NCBI GenBank assembly: GCA_024742305.1
Contig: JANSYQ010000025.1
Location: 1-48,396 of the forward strand
Length of the DNA: 48,396 nucleotides
Source: a bacterium
GTDB lineage: Bacteria; Bacteroidota; Bacteroidia; Flavobacteriales_D; Crocinitomicaceae
Reading direction: 5' to 3'
Shown here: piece by piece, positions 24,193-33,039 of the stretch
Layout of the letters: each line of letters begins with the position of its first letter
Numbering within the stretch: the first letter of the stretch is position 1
The notes under the pieces: generated by a model
Seen by the model: the letters and a program-made list of their open reading frames with translations, nothing else
Database searches by the model: none
What the model was told of the DNA's origin: nothing
Position numbers and translations under genes: made by a program

Positions 24193-25507
24193 TCTACTAT
24201 TTGGAGGTTTCCTATCCTTCAGCGGCTGGTCGCAGCAGGAAATCTCTGTGAACGACGCCGTATTGACTGCGCTACAGAACAACTATGATGTACAGATGGC
24301 CGATCTTCAGCAAGTAATTGGTGCCAAAAACAATACATGGAGCGAAGCCGGAGCCTACCCCACGGTAGATATCATCATTGGTCAAAACAATAGTATTCAA
24401 GACAATCGGAACAACCCGTTTACCTTTACTCCGGGGGTCATTCTATCGCAAAGTATCAATCCTTCGGTGAATGTCAACTACAATATCTTTACGGGATTCG
24501 CCGTGCGTATGTCGAAGGTACGTTTGGAGCAATTAGAAGCCCAAAGCGCCAACAATGCGCAGGCCGTTATGGAAACCGCGGTGCAAGATGTTTTGAAAGC
24601 ATATTATACCGCAAAACTACACGATGCTCGAACAGACATGCTTCGGAATGTTTACGAGACTTCAAAAGACCGCGTATCGTATTACGAGCTCAAACAAGAG
24701 TACAGCAGTGGAAATTCATTGGAACTTATGCAGTTTCGAAACCAAATGCTAACGGATAGTTCCAATTTGATTCTGCAAAAACTATCCTACACCAACTCGG
24801 TTCGAAACTTGCTGCTTTTGATGAATGACACGGTCACGGCTGCGGAAGATGTTGTCTTGGTTGACCCGTTTGATATTGGCGAAGTACTAATTGACGCGGA
24901 TCTTGCTATGGAGTCAATGCTGGAGAACAATCGTAACCTGAAAAATCAATATATCAATGTTGAGCTCCAGCGGACAAATACCGAATTGCAAAAGTCGTTT
25001 TTGTATCCGACCTTAAGCTTTCAGTTGGGTGCCAATCCAAGTTGGAACCGTTTTGAAGAGATTCAGGATAACCTCCTAAGTGCTGAAACACAAAATTTGG
25101 TGTACTACGGAAACTTTAGTCTGCGTTATTCCCTATTCAATAACTGGAAGAATAAGCGGGCGGTTGAAGTGTCTAGAATTCAAGAGCAAATTGCGGAGAT
25201 CAGTACGAAGTCCATGGAGGTCACGTTGACGAACACGCTTAAAAACCTGCTCGAATTGTATGAAGTTCGCAATCAACTTGTTGGTATTTCAGAGCAGAAC
25301 CTTGAATACGCAGAAAAAACATTTGAATTAGCTGAGGATCGATTTGAACGCGGAACGATTAACTCGATTGACTTGGCAACAATTCAATCGAACTATCGAA
25401 ATGCGTTAATTCAGCACTACGAGAACATTTACAATCGAATGGACACCTATTTGGAAATCTACCGAATGACGGGGCAGCTTTCGGTGGAGTATCCAACTGA
25501 GGAATAG
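24176..25507 (+). CDS. TolC-family outer-membrane efflux channel
   Basis: Trimeric outer-membrane channel partner of the upstream RND pump. ATG 24176 begins a normal signal peptide (MKILFSLLFGGFLSFSGWSQ), giving 443 residues; ATG 24146 would add ten Lys/Met-rich residues and is also possible. Both starts lie inside the 3' end of the pump gene, so translation is coupled. The mature protein shows the TolC repeat of long helices (for example 90-160 and 300-430) with Asn/Gln-rich coiled-coil segments and the typical ending AEDRFERGTINSIDLATIQSNY. It completes a three-gene tripartite efflux operon. Confidence 0.93.
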   Translation: MKILFSLLFGGFLSFSGWSQQEISVNDAVLTALQNNYDVQMADLQQVIGAKNNTWSEAGAYPTVDIIIGQNNSIQDNRNNPFTFTPGVILSQSINPSVNVNYNIFTGFAVRMSKVRLEQLEAQSANNAQAVMETAVQDVLKAYYTAKLHDARTDMLRNVYETSKDRVSYYELKQEYSSGNSLELMQFRNQMLTDSSNLILQKLSYTNSVRNLLLLMNDTVTAAEDVVLVDPFDIGEVLIDADLAMESMLENNRNLKNQYINVELQRTNTELQKSFLYPTLSFQLGANPSWNRFEEIQDNLLSAETQNLVYYGNFSLRYSLFNNWKNKRAVEVSRIQEQIAEISTKSMEVTLTNTLKNLLELYEVRNQLVGISEQNLEYAEKTFELAEDRFERGTINSIDLATIQSNYRNALIQHYENIYNRMDTYLEIYRMTGQLSVEYPTEE

Positions 25508-25565
25508 GCAAACTTTGGATCTTATTCGCCATTTAACTGCGTTGCTTCTTCGGGGATGGGGAATT

Positions 25566-25584
25566 GAAAATGATTATCATTAAC
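25566..25584. promoter_or_regulatory. Fur-box-like inverted repeat
   Basis: GAAAATGATTATCATTAAC matches the 19-base Fur-box consensus GATAATGATAATCATTATC at 16 positions and contains the perfect inverted repeat AATGAT-T-ATCATT. It lies 20 bases before the glycosylase start at 25605. The match could also suit a Zur or PerR relative, or be chance in AT-rich DNA. Confidence 0.35.
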
Positions 25585-25604
25585 TTCTTGATGACTATAT
25601 TCCA

Positions 25605-26202
25605 ATGACTCCTGAACACCATCTTTCCCAAAACGATCCAGTTCTCAAGAAGATCATCGAGCAATTAGACCCTCCCGAATCTCAGAATTCAAATTCGGTT
25701 TTTTCACGACCTCATTGCGTGCATTATTGAGCAGCAAATTCCTTATCGAAGTACAAAAAAGACTTTTGAGAAATTGTTGAGAAAGGCTGATTTGGACGTA
25801 ATTACTCCCGATAACTTTGAGGTTTTTGAGCGAGAAGCCCTTTCTGATATCAAACTTACCGAGAGTAAAGTGGTGACTTTGCATCGCATTCTTAGCATTT
25901 GGCATGAATTACCAAACGATTGGAAAAATTTATCCGAAGAAGAAGTACGCAGTGCCTTGAAAGAAATAAAAGGAATCGGACCATGGACAATTGATATGAT
26001 TCTGCTGTACACGTTGGAGCTCCCTGACATATTTCCCGCTGATGATTATCATTTGAAAATTATCATGACGCAATTGTATCAGCTTGACCCAAACAGTAGA
26101 TTAAAATCGCAAATGAAGGAAGTGGCAGAAAAATGGTCTCCTTACCGTTCTCTAGCTACGCGATATTTGTTGGAATGGAAAAAATTTAATCAATTGAAAT
26201 AG
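25605..26202 (+). pseudogene. DNA-3-methyladenine glycosylase (HhH-GPD), frameshifted
   Basis: Base-excision glycosylase of the AlkA/HhH-GPD superfamily, which removes alkylated bases. The frame from ATG 25605 (MTPEHHLSQNDPVLKKIIEQ) runs into a stop, while the rest continues one frame over as VFHDLIACIIEQQIP and onward. Removing a single T from the six-T run at 25700-25705 joins the two into one 198-residue protein of normal length. The downstream part has the helix-hairpin-helix GIGPWTIDMILLYTL and the expected catalytic Asp in FPADDYHL, so the fold is otherwise intact. Either a recent inactivating mutation or a sequencing/assembly error in the homopolymer fits. An intact-looking shorter frame begins at 25774. 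Confidence 0.8.
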
Positions 26203-26323
26203 GGCTGTGGCCTACTGCTGGATTACAATTGCTAAATTTCAGGAAATTCATTTAACGCAAAAATGCGTTTAAGTATTGATTCATTTATTAGTATTTGCAA
26301 AAATTAAAGTGTAATTTAATGTA

Positions 26324-27175
26324 GTGTGTGTAAATTTGAAATCACTCTTACTACCCTTCCTCATTATCCACTTCTACTCGAACGGGCAAAACGATTCTCT
26401 TTTGCCAAATATTGAAGCTGGTTACCAATACTATACTTATCAAATCAATAATCCTCCAGGCCAACAATGGCAATTTTTCCATTTAAGTACGTATAATTTT
26501 AATTTACAAGACACTCTAACAATTTTCACATCCGCACCTGTGGGGCAAATAGCCATGGATGGAAATAAAGTATACGCGAAAATCGAATACTTGAACGGCG
26601 AACTTGATGGCGATTATTCCCAAGATTTTCATCTTTTATATGATTATGATTTGCAAATTGGTGATACCGCCTACCAAAAAAACGGTTACCCTCCTGCAAT
26701 TTTACAGAGTATCACAAGTTTTGATATGGATGGTCACTTGGTCCCGCACTTTCATTTTTCAAATGGCGATAGCTGGATTAAGGGAATTGGCAGTACGAAA
26801 CACCCTTTCTTTCCATTTGTTAGTGAGTTTGAAATTAGCTATTTATACTGCTCTTCTAGCGGATATTATTTGGGTGACTTCCCATTAGACTTCTATTCTT
26901 ACTACCCAGGAAACACACATCCATATTGCCAATTGAACTTGGAAGAAAATCAAAAAGAAACCGACATTGTAATTGCTCCTAATCCGACGTCCACAGTTTT
27001 GAGTGTTATCAATGAATCCCCAGACAGAATCGAAATTTACACAATGGACGGAAAGTTACTAAAGTCCAATGCTAAGAGAGATCAAATCTCTGTGCAATCT
27101 CTTTCAAAGGGACTATACTTGGCAAAGGTATGTACGAATAACAAATGGTATACCTTCCATTTTCAGAAAAAATAA
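26324..27175 (+). CDS. Secreted protein with T9SS type A sorting domain
   Basis: This 283-residue secreted protein has no recognised catalytic domain. Its signal peptide is KSLLLPFLIIHFYSNGQ. The start is uncertain: GTG 26324 gives the longest reading, while TTG 26336 directly precedes the signal peptide. The middle (about 25-205) is rich in Tyr, Phe, Asp and Gly with a beta-strand pattern. The last 75 residues form a type IX secretion sorting domain: APNPTSTVLSV, then IEIYTMDGKLL, then LSKGLYLAKV and a basic end. The product is therefore expected to be exported across the outer membrane and attached to or released from the cell surface. A terminator follows directly. Confidence 0.8.
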   Translation: MCVNLKSLLLPFLIIHFYSNGQNDSLLPNIEAGYQYYTYQINNPPGQQWQFFHLSTYNFNLQDTLTIFTSAPVGQIAMDGNKVYAKIEYLNGELDGDYSQDFHLLYDYDLQIGDTAYQKNGYPPAILQSITSFDMDGHLVPHFHFSNGDSWIKGIGSTKHPFFPFVSEFEISYLYCSSSGYYLGDFPLDFYSYYPGNTHPYCQLNLEENQKETDIVIAPNPTSTVLSVINESPDRIEIYTMDGKLLKSNAKRDQISVQSLSKGLYLAKVCTNNKWYTFHFQKK

Positions 27176-27179
27176 AAAA

Positions 27180-27199
27180 GCCCAACGTCTCCGCTGGGC
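27180..27199. terminator. Bidirectional terminator between two convergent T9SS genes
   Basis: GCCCA-A-CG-TCTC-CG-C-TGGGC forms a 7-bp stem with one mismatch and a TCTC loop. It has an A-run on the left and CTTTGC on the right. It lies 5 bases after the stop of the plus-strand gene and 21 bases past the end of the minus-strand gene. Confidence 0.75.
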
Positions 27200-27220
27200 C
27201 TTTGCTTTACTTGAACTGAG

Positions 27221-29587
27221 TTATTTTACCACGATATGCTTGTTGGCAACCCCCATTTCTGATCGAAGAATCAGGTTATAATGACCAGCAGCCAAATGGG
27301 AAACAGGAATCTCCACTCCTACTTCACTGTCTATTGAAGTTTCATACACAAGCTGTCCAACCACGTTGCGAAGTTCAATAGTTACTCCACCTTCCGGTAA
27401 GTTTTGAATACGAACAACATCCTCGGAAGGATTTGGGTAAATTAACAAGGCATCCACCCAATTTTCGGTCAAACTAGAAGTGTTTTGTTGAACTACCACT
27501 GAATCACAGAATGTATCTGAAGAACAAGAGTTCGTAACGGTTAAACACACTTCATACTGCCCCGGAGCGGTGTACGTATGATTTGGATTCTGCATTGTAG
27601 ACGTGTTTCCGTCCCCAAAGGTCCAACTCCATGAAGTTGCCGGATCACCTTGAGAGGTAGATGCATCTGTAAAATCAACCGCTAGGAAATTGGCACTGAA
27701 ATTCAAATCGGCAGTAACAGGTGAACATGCGGGAGAAATATGTAGCCCCATCGCTGGAATCCTCAACATTCCAAACCCTTGATCAACTAGAATCTCCGTT
27801 CCACCACCATCTATCAAGTGCAAGAAGCTTGGCTTTTCATTCGTGTAGAAGAAGTTCATTCCATAGTTCACTGAAGATGCACAAGCAATCCAAGGCATGG
27901 CTGTAGATCCAAAAGAAGTCAATCCATTTTCAGCTGCCACCATGGAAACAGTAGCTACGTAGATTTTGTTATCCTGCATTTCATAACCCGCTGCCATGGT
28001 TGTAACGTCCGTCAATTGGGTAGACTGCATGATATTACCACCGACTGATGCCGTCACGTTAGTGAGCGTATCGTACCCAAGTGCCACTAGCGTTAATTCA
28101 GACATATCATCAATCGTTAAGCTGGCGTTCACATCGTTCCACTCATAGTAGCGGATCGTGTAGTTTATATCTGAAGCACCCGCATAATTTCCCGGAATAT
28201 AGAATCCTTGAGAAATAGAGTCCAGTTTCAGGTTATTCGTTCCCATATTGGAGAACTCGAATGTCGAACCAAACTCAAATGTCGACTGTGTTCCTCCTGG
28301 AAATACTTGCGTTTCTATCAGCGGTAATCCATTTTGGTCGCGCTGCACTTTTGATGCATACGTATCATCATTAATTGTGAAGAACTCTTCAAGAGTATCG
28401 TTCATAGTATTCGCATCATTCCAATGGTCCACAACATATAAAACGCGGTATTCGCCCACTGTAGCCCAACTCACATCGGATAGCGTGTCTGTAAGCTGAA
28501 CACTTGAAACGTAATCGAAGGTTGGAATTTCAATCGTATCAGAGTGAACGGTTGTCCAAACTCCTCCATTATCTCTTTGAATGTGTGCGATTAAGTCATT
28601 TTCTAAAAAAGAGATATTTTGCGCAACTCCGCCACCTTCATTTTGAACAACAGCACCGAATGTAAAGTCTCGCGGATTGGTAATTCCACTGATAGGCATA
28701 TGACGGTTGTTCATTATTTGCACTTGGTTCATTTGATCTGCTATGACACCCGAACTTATATTGTTTGCTGCAATTGTAAGGTCTACACTTGGTCCTGATT
28801 CAATCGTTACATCATCCACCATCGCGTAATAATAATCGCCGTTAAATCGGAAACGAATACGACATTGCGTGAGGTTTGGTACACCTAAAAAGGCATTAGT
28901 AAAAAAATTGGAAACCCATCCTTCCACGTGGTTATTTCCGCTGGGTAGATCTGCCGCAATAGACTCTTCTAACCAAGTTGCACCATCATCTGTTGAAACA
29001 CTAATGGTGAAATCATTCACGCTAAACTCTCTCCATTTGCTCCAAAAACGAACGGCGATTACTGAATCCGTGTATCCAGTTAAATCAATTCGAGGAGAAA
29101 CTAACCACCCTTCATGCGCAGCCGGAGAACTTCCCGTTCCAAAAGCTCCAGCGGTACCTCCATTATCCATAAAGTCTGAATCGAAAATTGCCGCTCCATT
29201 TCCAACCGTTGGAGATTGCATGGCAGGTTCAGATCCCCAGTAAGCACCTTGAGAAGTACCCGTCATGGTTTGGGTCCAATAAGCGTTTCCTGGAGTTACA
29301 GACCCCGACGATTCTGAAACCGTCAACGCTGTCCAAGATGTTGGCGAATAGCTAGAAGGTGTTGTAGATTGAATAAATCCATTTTGAAATTGTCCTTCGG
29401 CTACACCAACAACTGCTTCAGCACCCCAAATTTTTGTGAATGCTTTGGTTTGTGCGTGTTGTATTGGTTTTTTAATTGGCTGATCGCTTGCACTGTGTTC
29501 TTTGTGAATTTCTGCTGCTTGCTGCCCCAAAATAGGCAGTGTCATTCCGAAGACCGACAAAGCAATTAAGGTAATTTTTTTTCTCAT
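27221..29587 (-). CDS. Large secreted protein with jelly-roll, PKD and T9SS sorting domains
   Basis: A 788-residue surface or secreted protein. ATG 29587 gives a clean signal peptide (MRKKITLIALSVFGM, cleavage after ILG); the frame could start 6 codons upstream. Order of parts: a choice-of-anchor-J-like beta-sandwich (about 75-260, with NAYWTQTMTGTSQGAYWG and MVDDVTIESGP), a central beta-rich region (about 270-580), a PKD domain (about 615-690, WTFGDGNTSTMQNPNHTY), and a type A sorting domain (about 715-788, LLIYPNPSEDVVRI to a final VVK). No enzyme motif is visible, so an adhesive or matrix role is plausible but unproven. It is monocistronic and ends at the shared terminator. Confidence 0.88.
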   Translation of the reverse strand: MRKKITLIALSVFGMTLPILGQQAAEIHKEHSASDQPIKKPIQHAQTKAFTKIWGAEAVVGVAEGQFQNGFIQSTTPSSYSPTSWTALTVSESSGSVTPGNAYWTQTMTGTSQGAYWGSEPAMQSPTVGNGAAIFDSDFMDNGGTAGAFGTGSSPAAHEGWLVSPRIDLTGYTDSVIAVRFWSKWREFSVNDFTISVSTDDGATWLEESIAADLPSGNNHVEGWVSNFFTNAFLGVPNLTQCRIRFRFNGDYYYAMVDDVTIESGPSVDLTIAANNISSGVIADQMNQVQIMNNRHMPISGITNPRDFTFGAVVQNEGGGVAQNISFLENDLIAHIQRDNGGVWTTVHSDTIEIPTFDYVSSVQLTDTLSDVSWATVGEYRVLYVVDHWNDANTMNDTLEEFFTINDDTYASKVQRDQNGLPLIETQVFPGGTQSTFEFGSTFEFSNMGTNNLKLDSISQGFYIPGNYAGASDINYTIRYYEWNDVNASLTIDDMSELTLVALGYDTLTNVTASVGGNIMQSTQLTDVTTMAAGYEMQDNKIYVATVSMVAAENGLTSFGSTAMPWIACASSVNYGMNFFYTNEKPSFLHLIDGGGTEILVDQGFGMLRIPAMGLHISPACSPVTADLNFSANFLAVDFTDASTSQGDPATSWSWTFGDGNTSTMQNPNHTYTAPGQYEVCLTVTNSCSSDTFCDSVVVQQNTSSLTENWVDALLIYPNPSEDVVRIQNLPEGGVTIELRNVVGQLVYETSIDSEVGVEIPVSHLAAGHYNLILRSEMGVANKHIVVK

Positions 29588-29704
29588 ATTTCTTGTATTT
29601 AGCATGACTAAACTACATGAGATTTGACTGCATTACCTTGAATTTGTCATGAAACGGGTATTTTTTGTTGTGAATAAGATAGCTCGCGACAATTACCTTC
29701 GAAC

Positions 29705-31024
29705 TCATTGCTCAAAAACTAATTTTCGGAGACTTTCACGTTCTTGTTTTAGGGTTTCCACATCGCTTTTTCTCTTGCGCATGAGAAAGATGTATTTGCG
29801 CTTGAAGGAGATGTGTCTGTAATACTTTACGTAGTAATAAGCGAATAAACCGCTCAATGGCATGGAAAAGAAATACGCTACTTTCCACCAAAAGTGTCCT
29901 TCTAGCCATGGACCGAGTCCGATTAAAAAGCTCGTATACACCAATGGGTATAGCACCAAACTAAACAACACTGAAACGGGCGCATGATATTCGACGTCGT
30001 TCACCATTTTCACCACGAGAAAATCAACGAGCTTGTATTGAACAAAATTGTGAACCATACCGAAGACGAACAGTGGGAAACCAATCAGCATCACAAAGAA
30101 GGAGGATACCAACTGCCGAACAAATAAGGACGTTCTATACTTCCTATCCAAGAAATCCGATTTGATGTGCAAGTGCTCAATTCTTATTTTCAAACTCTCT
30201 ACTAGAAGAGCAATCTCTCTGATTTTCCAAGGTTGTGACACTCGAATAGCGTTCATTTGAGCAAATACTTCCCGCATTTCTTTCACGTCTCGTTCCACAC
30301 CTTTCTCGGGCGTTTTGATATATTCCGAAGAAAGCAAGTCAACGATTCCTTCCACCAACTTCTCCTCTTCCTTACTTTCAGAGTTAACGAGCAGTCGAGT
30401 CATTCCAATGCGAATTTCTTCTGTTAACTTCCTAGCAGCTTTTAATGAGTCTGATTGAAACAAATCAACGTAGGGCTTCGGGTCAATGGGAGCACCAATA
30501 TTAGCTAAAACGGAACTTCTGAATTTTTCAGGCTCCGTATAATTCAGTCCAATTGGGATGATTTGCAGTCCGAGTTGCTTGTTATTTCTAACCTCGGTTT
30601 GCAACGCGATTCGCGCCGATCCTGATTTTAGTTTTCGTAAAAGTCGTTCCTTGTAACTGTTTCCTTCTGGGAAAATAACCAAAGTCTTTCCTTCTTCCAG
30701 CAAGCGATAACAAGCCTCGAAGGAGTCGAGGTTAGAAACTCCGTCAATTTTCGCATCCGATTTACGGTTTACCGGAATCATTCCAAGGCTTCCGAGCACC
30801 CAGCGTTTGAACCGTGTATTGAAGAAGGTTCCTTTCGCCATGTAGTAAATGCGCTGATTACAAATATGACCGATCATCCAGGCGTCCATCAGCGTGTTCG
30901 GATGGTTTGCCAAAATGATTTTAGGTCCACGCGTTTCCAAGTGCTCACGACCGATTACCCGAATTTGTCGGTAAAACAGGCGAATTCCCACCCCAACAAT
31001 AATTTTCAACAATCGGTACAACAT
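29705..31024 (-). CDS. PlsC-type phospholipid/glycerolipid acyltransferase
   Basis: Acyltransferase of the glycerol-phosphate acyltransferase superfamily, acting at the membrane in phospholipid or related lipid synthesis. ATG 31024 (MLYRLLKIIVGVG) is preferred over the upstream TTG 31051, giving 439 residues. Motif I is NHPNTLMD (40-47), which spaces His41 and Asp47 by five residues rather than the usual four; motif III FPEG is at 118-121. A long helical region follows (about 200-300), then two or three transmembrane helices (about 310-410) and a charged tail. This size and spacing resemble the larger Gpt2/Sct1-like acyltransferases. The acceptor is unknown. Confidence 0.85.
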   Translation of the reverse strand: MLYRLLKIIVGVGIRLFYRQIRVIGREHLETRGPKIILANHPNTLMDAWMIGHICNQRIYYMAKGTFFNTRFKRWVLGSLGMIPVNRKSDAKIDGVSNLDSFEACYRLLEEGKTLVIFPEGNSYKERLLRKLKSGSARIALQTEVRNNKQLGLQIIPIGLNYTEPEKFRSSVLANIGAPIDPKPYVDLFQSDSLKAARKLTEEIRIGMTRLLVNSESKEEEKLVEGIVDLLSSEYIKTPEKGVERDVKEMREVFAQMNAIRVSQPWKIREIALLVESLKIRIEHLHIKSDFLDRKYRTSLFVRQLVSSFFVMLIGFPLFVFGMVHNFVQYKLVDFLVVKMVNDVEYHAPVSVLFSLVLYPLVYTSFLIGLGPWLEGHFWWKVAYFFSMPLSGLFAYYYVKYYRHISFKRKYIFLMRKRKSDVETLKQERESLRKLVFEQ

Positions 31025-31074
31025 TTTCGGCGTTTGAGCACTGGATGGCAATATCGAAATATTTCCATAAAGCT

Positions 31075-31626
31075 TTAATCATTCCAAAGCAAAATATTCA
31101 ATGTAGAGGAGTACGAATAACCACTATATTCATCAAATCGTTTTGTTGTATAAAGGTATCCTCCTTGAACACTCCAAATCACCCTTTTCAAGGACAGAAG
31201 TTGAATTCCTGCCGATGGTGTAAAGTGCATGGAAGAAAAATCACGCTGAAACAATCCCCCCAATTCAAGTCCGAAATACGGAATCAAATACTTGCGTTTT
31301 ATTTTAGACTCGAATGATAAATTCAATCCTGTATTTACAAAAAAGATGTCTTTCGCATCGCTATTGTCACTTGCCATAATGCTTAGGTTTCCGTAGGTCT
31401 TTATCCTGCCCGGTCCTGACCAATATTTCGATTCCTCCCCCTTTGCTCTGGCGTAGATAACGAATTCAGTAGTGAATCCATGATAGGTTCCTAAATCCGA
31501 TCGGTTTTTAGGAACAAACATTTTATATCCTGCTCCGGGCATGAAATAATCATCCCACTCTTCATTCTGACCAAAACCAAAAGTCGTTATCATAATTGCT
31601 GTTAATATCAGTAATACCTTTTTCAT
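31075..31626 (-). CDS. Probable outer-membrane beta-barrel or secreted protein
   Basis: Not assigned to a named family. ATG 31626 gives a standard signal peptide (MKKVLLILTAIMITTFGFGQ), so the 44 codons upstream in the same frame are excluded; the product is 183 residues. The mature part alternates hydrophobic and polar residues in short strands rich in Tyr, Phe and Gly (for example KYLIPYFGLELGGLF and WSVQGGYLYTTKRF) and ends in a strand, suggesting an eight-stranded outer-membrane barrel. It ends 50 bases before the acyltransferase start on the same strand and may be co-transcribed with it. Confidence 0.65.
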   Translation of the reverse strand: MKKVLLILTAIMITTFGFGQNEEWDDYFMPGAGYKMFVPKNRSDLGTYHGFTTEFVIYARAKGEESKYWSGPGRIKTYGNLSIMASDNSDAKDIFFVNTGLNLSFESKIKRKYLIPYFGLELGGLFQRDFSSMHFTPSAGIQLLSLKRVIWSVQGGYLYTTKRFDEYSGYSYSSTLNILLWND

Positions 31627-31839
31627 TGCATTCGTTTTTAAGTTCATGAGTAAAATTAGTGGTACTCCTGCGCGCAACACAACGAAAGTAAGCAAGAGCA
31701 AAGTGATGACTTGTGTTATTCGCAACTGACAATTGACCTTGTAATTGCATTTACCCAACGGTAAGCGAAGCTACAATCAAAAGCCTCAAAGCTCCACTAG
31801 CTTTCCGCATTCACACGAAAATAAGCGTACTTTTACAAC

Positions 31840-33039
31840 GTGAAATCGACGCTCGCATATTTGAATAGCAATGATGGTAGCTCCCTGCTCGCACTGGGCG
31901 AATCCAATCGTTTGTTACTTCGTGATGCTAGTCAAATTGAATTGCTTCAATCGTTCATAGACCAGCATTCAGGAGATTATATTTTCCTTGGTTTGAGTTA
32001 CGATCTGAAATCCAACTTTCTAGAATCGAGCTCAGAGAATGAAGACTTTTTAGGACTTCCTACCGCATTTTTATGGGTACCCGAAGTGGTTGTGAAATTA
32101 GAAGATGAAGAGGTAACCGAGGTCGTTCATGGTGATCTATCAAAGGAAGTAGAAACTACAATGGAGACCTTTTTTGCGCAACGAAAAGCTTCATTTGAAT
32201 GGAAGGCTGACGTAAAAGCGCGCACTTCGAAAGAGGCGTACTTTCAAACACTTCAAGCCCTTCACGAGGAGATTCAATACGGCAATATTTACGAGGTCAA
32301 TTTCTGCCAAGAATTCTATGATGACAATTTCAAATTGGAGCATCCCGAAGCAGCTTATTTTCGATTGAATACCATCACGGAAGCTCCTTTTTCGGCATAC
32401 GTGAATTTTGATGAGTTTCGCATTCTCTGCGGTAGTCCTGAGAGATTTTTGAAAAAAAAGGCGTCAACGCTTATTTCACAGCCCATCAAAGGGACACGAA
32501 AACGAAGCAATGATCCAAGTGAAGACGATGCGTTGAAACAAGACTTGTTGAACGACCCAAAAGAGCGCGCCGAAAATGTGATGATTGTTGATTTGGTTCG
32601 AAATGATTTGTCAAGAGTCGCGCAAAAATCTTCAGTTAATGTGGATGAGCTGTTCGGTGTGTACTCTTTCAATACGGTCCACCAATTGATCTCCACGGTA
32701 TCTTGTCAGGTTCGTGAGGACGTGAATTTCACAGATATTCTGAAAGCCACTTTCCCCATGGGATCGATGACAGGAGCACCAAAAAGAAGTGCAATTAACC
32801 TCATTGAAAAACACGAAAATTTCCGCAGGGGATGGTATTCAGGCTCCATTGGATACATCGCCCCAAATGGAGATTTCGACCTCAATGTTGTCATTCGAAG
32901 TTTGATTTACAATCAAAAGAAAAACTACTTATCCTGCTCTGTTGGCGGCGCAATTACCATTCAATCTGATCCTGAAGCAGAGTACGAAGAGTGCAATACG
33001 AAGGTAAAAACAATCCTCGATCGCATGCATCATGGATAA
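31840..33039 (+). CDS. pabB: Aminodeoxychorismate synthase component I (PabB-type)
   Basis: Chorismate-binding enzyme that makes 4-amino-4-deoxychorismate for folate synthesis, 399 residues. It starts at GTG 31840, just after a -7-like element TACTTTTA (31828-31835). The chorismate-binding domain occupies about 125-395. PIKGTR at 215-220 contains the Lys (217) typical of PabB rather than anthranilate synthase (Ala/Thr). NVMIVDLVRNDLSRV, FPMGSMTGAPK and the final EYEECNTKVKTIL are also present. The N-terminal 120 residues are weakly conserved, as usual. It overlaps tilS by 8 bases. The matching amidotransferase (PabA) and lyase (PabC) are not in the window. Confidence 0.9.
   Translation: MKSTLAYLNSNDGSSLLALGESNRLLLRDASQIELLQSFIDQHSGDYIFLGLSYDLKSNFLESSSENEDFLGLPTAFLWVPEVVVKLEDEEVTEVVHGDLSKEVETTMETFFAQRKASFEWKADVKARTSKEAYFQTLQALHEEIQYGNIYEVNFCQEFYDDNFKLEHPEAAYFRLNTITEAPFSAYVNFDEFRILCGSPERFLKKKASTLISQPIKGTRKRSNDPSEDDALKQDLLNDPKERAENVMIVDLVRNDLSRVAQKSSVNVDELFGVYSFNTVHQLISTVSCQVREDVNFTDILKATFPMGSMTGAPKRSAINLIEKHENFRRGWYSGSIGYIAPNGDFDLNVVIRSLIYNQKKNYLSCSVGGAITIQSDPEAEYEECNTKVKTILDRMHHG

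Noticed and set aside
31627-31758. 44-codon N-terminal extension of the probable barrel protein
   Set aside because: It would place a clear signal peptide in the middle of the protein, so ATG 31626 is preferred.
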